DNA from: Pseudorhizobium xiangyangii
Lineage (GTDB): Bacteria; Pseudomonadota; Alphaproteobacteria; Rhizobiales; Rhizobiaceae
NCBI RefSeq assembly: GCF_020531965.1
Contig: NZ_JAJAWH010000005.1
Span: 167,104 to 231,103 of the forward strand
DNA: 64,000 nucleotides
Direction of reading: 5' to 3'
Position numbers and translations under genes: made by a program. This document shows, one piece after another, positions 57,624 to 64,000 of the stretch. Each line of letters starts with the position of its first letter. The first letter of the stretch is position 1. The notes beneath the pieces were generated by a model. That model made no database searches and had not been told where the DNA came from. It was given only the letters and a program-made list of their open reading frames with translations.

Positions 57624-58457
57624 TCATAGGCCGAATATGAAATCGGCAACCGTGATACCAACATGGCCCCTCAACGGGCCGTACACAAGCGCTAGAAGAA
57701 ACACCGCGAAACAGGCAAAAACGAGACCGTCGACACGGTCCATAACGCCGCCGTGGCCAGGGATGAGCTGGCTCGAGTCCTTCACGCCGAAACGCCGCTT
57801 GATGAAGGATTCGAACAGGTCGCCGATCTGGCTCGCCGCAGACAGGACAAACGCGAGAAAAACGACCCACACCGACAGCCTGCCGAAGGCCCAAAACGAC
57901 ACCAGCGAGCCCGCAATAATCGCGGAAACGGTTCCACCGATCGCGCCCGACCAGGTCTTGCCCGGTGATATGCGAGGCGCAAGCTTTGGACCCTTCAAGG
58001 CCCTTCCGACAAAGTATGCGAGAATGTCCGTCGACCAGACGACGGCGAAGACGAAGAGGATCGCTGCGAGCCCCCCCGCACCGACATCACGGATGGCAGC
58101 GAGAGAAATACCGCTCAGGCCCGAATAGAGAACCCCACCCGGCAACCACCAGGTTCCGCCGCTGATCAGGACCATAAGCGCCACGGTAATCACCAGGCCA
58201 CTGAGCAGAGGCATGCTCATGTCGGGATCGCCAAACCCTATATTGGCGGAAAGAAGGATGATCCCCACCCAGCCGACCAGGTTGGCGCCATAGTTCCGCT
58301 CTGTCAGCTTCGTGATCGTCGACCACTCGAAGTAGACCAGCAATGCAATGGCTGCAGAGAGAACGCGGAAGGGCAGTCCACCCACCCAGGTGGCGGCCAG
58401 CACTACGGCAGCCATGACCAAGCCGGACCAGATCCGGCGCTTGAGCTCGGGGCTCAT
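57624..58457 (-). CDS. cdsA: Phosphatidate cytidylyltransferase
   Basis: This makes CDP-diacylglycerol, the precursor of all phospholipids. The 277-residue polytopic membrane protein has the CDP-AP-like signature SQIGDLFESFIKRRFGVKD and HGGVMDRVDGLVFA near its C-terminus. Its ATG shares one base with the uppS stop (TGATG). Confidence 0.96.
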   Translation of the reverse strand: MSPELKRRIWSGLVMAAVVLAATWVGGLPFRVLSAAIALLVYFEWSTITKLTERNYGANLVGWVGIILLSANIGFGDPDMSMPLLSGLVITVALMVLISGGTWWLPGGVLYSGLSGISLAAIRDVGAGGLAAILFVFAVVWSTDILAYFVGRALKGPKLAPRISPGKTWSGAIGGTVSAIIAGSLVSFWAFGRLSVWVVFLAFVLSAASQIGDLFESFIKRRFGVKDSSQLIPGHGGVMDRVDGLVFACFAVFLLALVYGPLRGHVGITVADFIFGL

Positions 58458-59200
58458 CAGCCAACCACCGCCGTTGTCGCGTCCGAAAGTCCGCCGAACC
58501 GACGATCACGGCTTGCGTAGATACGTAACGCCTCTGCGAACTGCTGTCGGTCGAAATCCGGCCAATAGCACGGCAGAAAGATGAATTCGGAATAGGCGGC
58601 CTGCCACAAAAGGAAGTTGGAAAGCCTTTCCTCGCCGCTCGTGCGGATGATCAGGTCGGGGTCCGGGATTCCTGCGGTATCCAGGCGACTGCTGATCGCA
58701 TCGGCATTTATATCCTCAGCCTTCAACACGCCCGCCTCGACGTCCCTTGCCAACTTCACCGCCGCGCGCGCGATCTCGTCGCGAGAACCGTAATTGAAGG
58801 CAATCACGAGTGTCATCGCAGTATTGCCGCGAGTCGTCTCCTCCGCCTCCAGCAGTAGCGGCAGGATATCGCTCCGCAGGTTCTCACGCTCGCCGATGAT
58901 GCGGATACGGATATTCTCCCGATGCAGGTCGGCCAGGTCGCGGCGGATGAACCGCCGCAAAAGCCCCAGCAAGTCCTCGATCTCGGATGGGGGCCGCGAC
59001 CAGTTCTCGGAAGAGAAGGCGAAGAGCGTCAGATACTGGACGCCGGTCTCGCCGGCAACCTTCACGGCCTCGCGAACCGCCTCGACCCCCTTGTTGTGGC
59101 CGATGGTGCGCGGCAGGCCGCGCTGTTTCGCCCAGCGCCCATTACCATCCATGATGATGGCAACATGTCTTGGAATGACTGGGAGGTCGAGGTTCGTCAT
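58457..59200 (-). CDS. uppS: Undecaprenyl diphosphate synthase
   Basis: This cis-prenyltransferase makes the C55 carrier for peptidoglycan and LPS. The 247-residue protein has the catalytic D18 in [20 protein letters not shown] and the later [20 protein letters not shown]. It overlaps cdsA by one base, and frr lies 44 bp upstream. Confidence 0.97.
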   Translation of the reverse strand: MTNLDLPVIPRHVAIIMDGNGRWAKQRGLPRTIGHNKGVEAVREAVKVAGETGVQYLTLFAFSSENWSRPPSEIEDLLGLLRRFIRRDLADLHRENIRIRIIGERENLRSDILPLLLEAEETTRGNTAMTLVIAFNYGSRDEIARAAVKLARDVEAGVLKAEDINADAISSRLDTAGIPDPDLIIRTSGEERLSNFLLWQAAYSEFIFLPCYWPDFDRQQFAEALRIYASRDRRFGGLSDATTAVVG

Positions 59201-59244
59201 GATTATTCCGGTTGTCGGATGTCGGGATCGATGTACAGGCCCAA

Positions 59245-59805
59245 CTAGACCTGCATGATTTCCTTTTCCTTCTCGCCAAGCAAGCGATCGACATCCGAAA
59301 TCGTATCGTCTGTCATCTTCTGAACCTTGTCGGAGAGGGAACGGCCTTCGTCCTGACCGATGTCACCATCCTTCTCGGCCTTTTTGAGGCCATCCATGCC
59401 ATCGCGGCGAACATGGCGAATCGCGACCTTGGCCTTCTCGGCGTAATCGTGCGCGACCTTCACCAGCGACTTGCGACGCTCTTCGTTGAGCTCCGGCAAC
59501 GGAATACGCAGGTTCTGACCATCGACGATCGGATTGAGGCCAAGGTTGGATTCGCGAATGGCGCGGTCGACGGCACCGACCATCGACTTGTCCCAGATCG
59601 AAACCCCCAGCATGCGTGGCTCCGGCACGGTAATGTTGGCAACCTGATTCAGCGGCACGCGCGAACCGTAGGCTTCGACCATGACCGGATCGAGAATGTT
59701 GGCCGACGCGCGGCCCGTCCGCAGCGACGCAATATCGCTCTTGAAGGCGTTGATCGCGCCGTCCATCCGGCGCTTGATGTCGTTGAGGTCGACTGATCCA
59801 GTCAT
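59245..59805 (-). CDS. frr: Ribosome recycling factor
   Basis: With EF-G this splits post-termination ribosomes. The 186-residue protein has the conserved [39 protein letters not shown] and the C-terminal [21 protein letters not shown] (parts). It lies between pyrH and uppS, the usual bacterial order. Confidence 0.98.
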   Translation of the reverse strand: MTGSVDLNDIKRRMDGAINAFKSDIASLRTGRASANILDPVMVEAYGSRVPLNQVANITVPEPRMLGVSIWDKSMVGAVDRAIRESNLGLNPIVDGQNLRIPLPELNEERRKSLVKVAHDYAEKAKVAIRHVRRDGMDGLKKAEKDGDIGQDEGRSLSDKVQKMTDDTISDVDRLLGEKEKEIMQV

Positions 59806-59850
59806 CCGAATAACTCCCTTATTCTTATCGGGCTGCCAAAAGACCCGTTC

Positions 59851-60573
59851 TCAGTTGTCTGCAACGATGGTCTTGCGACCACCACCGGTCAATATCTGGG
59901 CGAAACCGCCCTTTTCGTGAATCGAGAAAACGATAATCGGAATTGAATTCTCACGGGCAAGCGCCACCGCCGCCACGTCCATGACGGCAAGGCCCTTTTC
60001 GAGCACTTCGCCATGGGTCAGTTCCTCGAAACGTGTCGCCGTCGGATCCTTCTTGGGGTCGGCGGAGTAGATGCCGTCCACCTGGGTTCCCTTGAAGATC
60101 GCCTCTGCGCCGATTTCCGCGGCGCGCAGGGCAGCTGCGGAATCGGTCGTAAAGAAGGGGTTGCCGGTGCCGCCGGCGAAGATCACGACCCTGCCCTGCT
60201 CCAGATGGTGAAGCGTGCGCAGTTGGGTGAAGCTCTCGCAGATTTCCGGCATGGCGATCGCCGAAAGGACGACCGTATCGATGTTCAGCTTGCGCAGCGA
60301 CGTCGCCAGCGCCAGCGCGTTGATCACCGTCGCCAGCATGCCCATGTGGTCGCCGGTCACCCGGTCACCACCCTTGGAGGCCACCGCGACACCGCGGAAG
60401 ATATTACCGCCGCCAACCACAACGCCGACCTCGACGCCCATGGCCCGGGCGTCAGCAATGTCGGAGGCAATGCGATCGGACACGGCAACGTCGATCCCGA
60501 AACCCTGGCTCCCCATCATCGCTTCACCGGATGCCTTGAGAAGGACACGCTTGTAAATGGGCTTGGGGGACAT
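59851..60573 (-). CDS. pyrH: UMP kinase
   Basis: This hexameric amino-acid-kinase-fold enzyme makes UDP from UMP. The 240-residue protein begins MSPKPIYKRVLLKASGEAMM, with VVVGGGNIFRGVAVA and IFKGTQVDGIYSADPKKDP. An AGGAG ribosome site supports the ATG at 60573; a GTG two codons earlier is too close to it. Confidence 0.97.
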   Translation of the reverse strand: MSPKPIYKRVLLKASGEAMMGSQGFGIDVAVSDRIASDIADARAMGVEVGVVVGGGNIFRGVAVASKGGDRVTGDHMGMLATVINALALATSLRKLNIDTVVLSAIAMPEICESFTQLRTLHHLEQGRVVIFAGGTGNPFFTTDSAAALRAAEIGAEAIFKGTQVDGIYSADPKKDPTATRFEELTHGEVLEKGLAVMDVAAVALARENSIPIIVFSIHEKGGFAQILTGGGRKTIVADN

Positions 60574-60610
60574 GGGCACTCCTGACGTTTAACCGGCTTG
60601 CGGATACACG

Positions 60611-60648
60611 AAGGGCACCGCGTTGTCACGCGGTGCCCTTGTCGTTTT
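60611..60648 (+). terminator. Long hairpin between tsf and pyrH
   Basis: AAGGGCACCGCG (60611-60622) and CGCGGTGCCCTT (60629-60640) form a perfect 12-bp stem with a 6-base loop. The T-run (GTCGTTTT, 60641-60648) is on the plus-strand side, opposite to the transcription of tsf and pyrH. It may attenuate, process or stabilise the tsf-pyrH message. Confidence 0.6.
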
Positions 60649-60668
60649 AGTGGGATAGGCTGAAGAGA

Positions 60669-61595
60669 TCAGCCCTTGGCAGCAGCAGCAACTTCTGCGG
60701 CGAAGTCCGACTCTTCCTTCTCGACGCCTTCGCCGAGCAGAAGACGGGCCATGCCGGTGACTTCGATCGGAGCGCCGACTTCCTTCTCGGCTTCCTTGAT
60801 TGCAGCACCAACCGTCAGTTCAGGGTTGATGACGAAGGCCTGCGACAGGAGCGCGACTTCTTCGAAGAACTTGCGCATGCGGCCGTCGACCATCTTTTCG
60901 ATGATGGCTTCCGGCTTGCCGGATTCGCGAGACTGTTCGATGAAGACGTTGCGCTCACGCTCAGCAACTGCAGCGTCGACTTCTTCGGCGCGGATTGCAA
61001 GCGGAGCCGTTGCGGCAACGTGCATGGCAACCTGGCGGCCGATGGCGTTCAGGGCGTCCTTGTTGCCGGTCGACTTCAGAGCGACCAGTACGCCGAGCTT
61101 GCCGAGGCGGTCGGCAGCAGCGTTATGGATGTAGGTCGCGACAACGCCGTCTTCGACCGACAGGAGAACAGAACGACGCAGGCTCATGTTTTCGCCGATG
61201 GTGGCAACCGCATCCTTGATGGTGTCCGTTACGGACTTGCCTGTTGCCGGGTAGGTCGCAGCACTGACGGATTCGACCTTGCCATCGGTACCGAGTGCCA
61301 CGTCGGCAACACCGCGAACGATGGTCTGGAAAGCGTCGTTACGGGCAACGAAGTCGGTTTCGGAGTTGACTTCGACGATGACGGCCTTGGTGCCTGCGCT
61401 GGCAACGCCGATGAGGCCTTCGGCAGCTGTACGGCCCGACTTCTTGTCGGCCTTGGCGATACCCTTGGCGCGCAGCCAGTCGATCGCTGCTTCGATGTCG
61501 CCGTTGTTTTCAGCCAGCGCCTTCTTGCAATCCATCATGCCTGCGCCAGACTTTTCGCGCAGTTCCTTCACCATTGCGGCTGTGATTTCGGTCAT
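60669..61595 (-). CDS. tsf: Translation elongation factor Ts
   Basis: This is the nucleotide exchange factor for EF-Tu. The 308-residue protein has the N-terminal UBA-like [20 protein letters not shown], then [18 protein letters not shown] and the C-terminal domain [15 protein letters not shown]. It follows rpsB, separated by a hairpin. Confidence 0.98.
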   Translation of the reverse strand: MTEITAAMVKELREKSGAGMMDCKKALAENNGDIEAAIDWLRAKGIAKADKKSGRTAAEGLIGVASAGTKAVIVEVNSETDFVARNDAFQTIVRGVADVALGTDGKVESVSAATYPATGKSVTDTIKDAVATIGENMSLRRSVLLSVEDGVVATYIHNAAADRLGKLGVLVALKSTGNKDALNAIGRQVAMHVAATAPLAIRAEEVDAAVAERERNVFIEQSRESGKPEAIIEKMVDGRMRKFFEEVALLSQAFVINPELTVGAAIKEAEKEVGAPIEVTGMARLLLGEGVEKEESDFAAEVAAAAKG

Positions 61596-61729
61596 TGTGT
61601 GCCTCTTGTTTCAAGATCACCTTCGCCGGAAAATCATCGGCAAAGGCAGCGTTGGGGACGAATGTACCCGGAATTATGACAGGGTAATGAAAACCCTTCA
61701 CGGGGAGGCAAGCCTCGACCCGTAGAAGG

Positions 61730-61753
61730 AAAGGCGGCGCAAGCGCCGCCTTT
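61730..61753 (-). terminator. Hairpin downstream of rpsB
   Basis: AAAGGCGGCGC (61730-61740) and GCGCCGCCTTT (61743-61753) form an 11-bp stem with a 2-base loop, 8 bp after the rpsB stop. The run TTTCCTTC follows in the rpsB direction, consistent with partial termination that sets the rpsB/tsf ratio. Confidence 0.7.
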
Positions 61754-61761
61754 CAAGATGA

Positions 61762-62529
61762 TCAGGCTTCTGCTTCGCCTTCGAGCGCTGGCTCGACCGG
61801 CGTTTCGGCGGACGCGCCGAGGTCACGTCCGGAAGCGCCCTGCTGGCGAGCGATGCCATCGATGGCAGCGCGTGCGATCAGGTCGCAGTAGAGAGCGATG
61901 GCGCGCGATGCGTCGTCGTTGCCCGGGATCGGATAGTCGATAAGGTCCGGATCGCAGTTCGAGTCGATGATGGCGACAACCGGGATGCCCAGGCGCTTCG
62001 CTTCGTCGATAGCGATCTTTTCCTTGTTCGTGTCGATGATGAACATCAGGTCCGGCGTGCCGCCCATGTCGCGGATACCGCCGAGAGCCTTTTCAAGCTT
62101 CTCGCGTTCGCGCTCGAGGTTCAGGCGCTCTTTCTTGGTGAAGCCCGAAGCGTCCGAAGAGAGGATCTCGTCGAGCTTGCGCAGACGCTGGATCGAGTTC
62201 GAAATCGTCTTCCAGTTCGTCATCATGCCGCCGAGCCAACGGGAGTTGACGTAGTACTGGGCAGAACGCTTCGCCGAGTCAGCGATCAGCTCCGAAGCCT
62301 GGCGCTTGGTGCCGACGAACAGAACGCGGCCGCCACGGGCAACGGTGTCCGAGATGACCTGCAGAGCGCGCGACAGCATCGGTACGGTCTGGGCAAGGTC
62401 GATGATGTGGATGTTGCTGCGATCGCCGAAGATGTACGGCTTCATCTTCGGGTTCCAGCGGTGCGTCTGGTGGCCGAAGTGGACGCCTGCTTCAAGCAGC
62501 TGGCGCATAGAGAAATCGGGCAATGCCAT
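61762..62529 (-). CDS. rpsB: 30S ribosomal protein S2
   Basis: This is small-subunit protein uS2. The 255-residue product begins [20 protein letters not shown] and has [34 protein letters not shown] and [20 protein letters not shown]. The C-terminus is an acidic Ala/Glu extension. The GC-rich leader (62530-62690) has several small stems and could carry S2 autoregulation. Confidence 0.98.
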   Translation of the reverse strand: MALPDFSMRQLLEAGVHFGHQTHRWNPKMKPYIFGDRSNIHIIDLAQTVPMLSRALQVISDTVARGGRVLFVGTKRQASELIADSAKRSAQYYVNSRWLGGMMTNWKTISNSIQRLRKLDEILSSDASGFTKKERLNLEREREKLEKALGGIRDMGGTPDLMFIIDTNKEKIAIDEAKRLGIPVVAIIDSNCDPDLIDYPIPGNDDASRAIALYCDLIARAAIDGIARQQGASGRDLGASAETPVEPALEGEAEA

Positions 62530-62730
62530 GCCTTTGTATCCTTTTCCGGTTGAACCTCCGCAAGGCGAACAGCACCCCCTTCGGGAATGCCACCGGGCGG
62601 AACCATCCGGATTTCTCCCGGACAACCCCATGCCTTACGTGTGGAATGATGGTGCGCATACAGCCGATCCCTGCGAAACGCAAGCGTAAAGCGGAATTTA
62701 ACGCCGATCGGCCCCGCGCCGACGGTTCAC

Positions 62731-63264
62731 CTATTCAGTGGCGGCCGCCAGTTCCTGCATTTCGGCGAGAACCGAATCCTTTTCATCTGCGCCGACTCGA
62801 TGGATGTCGTCGATGACATATCGGCCGTCCTCCTTGATAAGGTCGAAATGCACTTCGTTCATGCTTTCCCGAAGTTCTGCCTGATCCAGGCAGCGCCAGA
62901 GCTTGAAGGTCACCTTTACCTCCGTGACACCAGCCTCTTCGCTGGCGCCATCGATAGTGACGTCCTCCAGGGGGCAGCCATCCTGCGATGCCGTCACCAC
63001 GTCATAGCCGAACGGGTCGCCGGGTTCACCGTCGTCCGTATCGTAGGCCGGTCTCTTTTCCGCCTCGTGGTAGGCCGCCTGAAAGCGCTGGCTGAACAGG
63101 CGTTGCAGGGTTTCGCCCGCGAAGACATAGGTCCACTCGCTGTCGGTACTTGCCCAGTTCCGGGCAGTGACATCCATGACTTCACGGACCGGATCCATGG
63201 CTTCCGCGGCCGATACGGTACCGGCGATGAGAGTGAAGGCGGCGGCGAGCGCGAGGTTCCGCAT
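62731..63264 (-). CDS. Secreted protein of unknown function
   Basis: This 177-residue protein has a clear signal peptide: MRNLALAAAFTLIAGTVSAAEA, probable cleavage after VSA at residue 18-19. The mature part has YVFAGETLQRLFSQRFQAAY and the acidic segment DTDDGEPGDPFGYDVV, and resembles small periplasmic NTF2-like/DUF3828-type proteins, though I cannot assign the family with certainty. The two cysteines in the mature part could form a disulfide. It is divergent from icd and upstream of rpsB on the same strand. Confidence 0.75.
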   Translation of the reverse strand: MRNLALAAAFTLIAGTVSAAEAMDPVREVMDVTARNWASTDSEWTYVFAGETLQRLFSQRFQAAYHEAEKRPAYDTDDGEPGDPFGYDVVTASQDGCPLEDVTIDGASEEAGVTEVKVTFKLWRCLDQAELRESMNEVHFDLIKEDGRYVIDDIHRVGADEKDSVLAEMQELAAATE

Positions 63265-63481
63265 GCGAGTCGTCCAAATAGTGTCAGGGTTCGCTGAACT
63301 TAGCCAAGGCTAGCCGATTGGCAATCACGATCTGCACCCTGGCCGCATCCGGGAGGCCATCACGAAATGCCATTTCCGGTCAGCGTATACCTTTGCGTTC
63401 CGGGCTGCGGATGCTATAGCGCAGCCCATTCGTGTCCAAACTGCCGGGAATTGACCCCTGCCAGAATTCGAAGAGGAATCC

Positions 63482-64000
63482 ATGCAAAAGATCAAGGTAG
63501 CCAATCCGGTCGTCGATCTCGACGGCGACGAGATGACCCGCATCATCTGGCAGTTCATCAAGGACAAACTGATCCTGCCCTATCTCGATCTCGACATCGA
63601 ATATTATGACCTTTCGGTCGAGAACCGCGACGCCACGGACGACCAGATCACCATCGACGCCGCCCATGCGATCAAGAAGCATGGCGTCGGCATCAAGTGC
63701 GCGACGATCACGCCTGATGAAGGCCGCGTCGAGGAGTTCGGCCTCAAGAAAATGTGGAAGAGCCCGAACGGGACGATCCGCAACATCCTGGGCGGCGTCA
63801 TCTTCCGCGAGCCGATCATCTGCAAAAACGTGCCGCGCCTGGTGCCCGGCTGGACGCAGCCGATCATCGTCGGCCGCCATGCCTTCGGCGACCAGTACCG
63901 CGCCACGGACTTCACCTTCCCGGGCAAGGGCAAGCTGACCATGAAATTCGTCGGCGACGACGGGCAGGTCATCGAGCATGAGGTCTACAACGCACCGGCT
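63482..64000 (+). CDS. icd: NADP-dependent isocitrate dehydrogenase, 3' partial
   Basis: This TCA-cycle enzyme makes 2-oxoglutarate and NADPH. The window holds the first 173 residues, starting [20 protein letters not shown]; the frame is open at base 64000. The segment [20 protein letters not shown] carries the substrate-binding Ser/Asn/Arg pattern of the eukaryote-like (type II) NADP-IDH seen in alphaproteobacteria, and [14 protein letters not shown] follows. A GAGGAA ribosome site precedes the ATG. Confidence 0.97.
   Translation, partial: MQKIKVANPVVDLDGDEMTRIIWQFIKDKLILPYLDLDIEYYDLSVENRDATDDQITIDAAHAIKKHGVGIKCATITPDEGRVEEFGLKKMWKSPNGTIRNILGGVIFREPIICKNVPRLVPGWTQPIIVGRHAFGDQYRATDFTFPGKGKLTMKFVGDDGQVIEHEVYNAPA

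Overview
The window is a stretch of alphaproteobacterial chromosome, almost certainly from the Rhizobiaceae (Rhizobium / Agrobacterium / Sinorhizobium / Shinella-like). The evidence is the GC-rich coding, the dusB(nifR3)-ntrB-ntrC-ntrY-ntrX-trkA-dat-hfq-hflX order, the fused ispDF gene, the lipoyl domain on the PDH E1-beta subunit, LpxI in place of LpxH, LexA boxes of the GTTC-N7-GTTC type, and the cysG-DUF2849-cysI-DUF934 sulfite-reduction cluster. I see no rRNA, tRNA, insertion sequence, prophage or CRISPR array. Both ends cut genes: gcvT at the left and icd at the right.

Layout: 1-4251 holds the glycine cleavage operon gcvT-gcvH-gcvP. 4598-5944 is a uracil-type NCS2 permease. 6275-8835 is a run of small genes: rpsU, short hypothetical and membrane peptides, an ArsR regulator paired with an SRPBCC protein, and a stand-alone FlgB/FlgC-like rod-motif protein. 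8979-11579 on the minus strand holds a rhodanese-ChrB protein, a PACE-type efflux protein and an MFS transporter, the most accessory-looking block. 11951-16863 (minus) is sulfite assimilation and siroheme synthesis with an Fpr-type reductase. 17054-19670 holds a nucleoside deaminase, mazG and a frameshifted FAD monooxygenase. 19794-31293 (minus) is the nitrogen-regulation locus with hflX, hfq, a D-amino-acid transaminase and trkA. 31451-33144 is ispDF and a CinA-C protein.

33129-41546 (minus) holds a COQ10/RatA-like protein, a small kinase, lipA, a GlsB-type membrane protein, and the pyruvate dehydrogenase genes pdhA-pdhB-pdhC-SGNH hydrolase-lpdA. LipA supplies lipoate for the lipoyl domains of PdhB, PdhC and GcvH in the same window. 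41697-44470 (minus) is kdsA, eno and ftsB. lexA (plus, with SOS boxes) then converges on comEC. 48151-49440 is gltA. From 49472 to 62529 everything is on the minus strand and reads rpsB-tsf-pyrH-frr-uppS-cdsA-rseP-bamA-lpxD-fabZ-lpxA-lpxI-lpxB, linking translation and UMP supply to lipid carriers, phospholipid, outer-membrane assembly and lipid A. The window closes with a secreted protein of unknown function and the start of icd.

Most of the window is conserved housekeeping DNA, and I found no convincing wholly new system. The best leads are regulatory and structural: two ATTCAACC/GGTTGA dyads 40 bp apart over a predicted leaderless arsR start; dyads in the leader of the PACE efflux gene; a perfect 10-bp inverted repeat straddling both candidate hflX starts; and two small in-frame tandem repeats, each just upstream of a 4-bp gene overlap.
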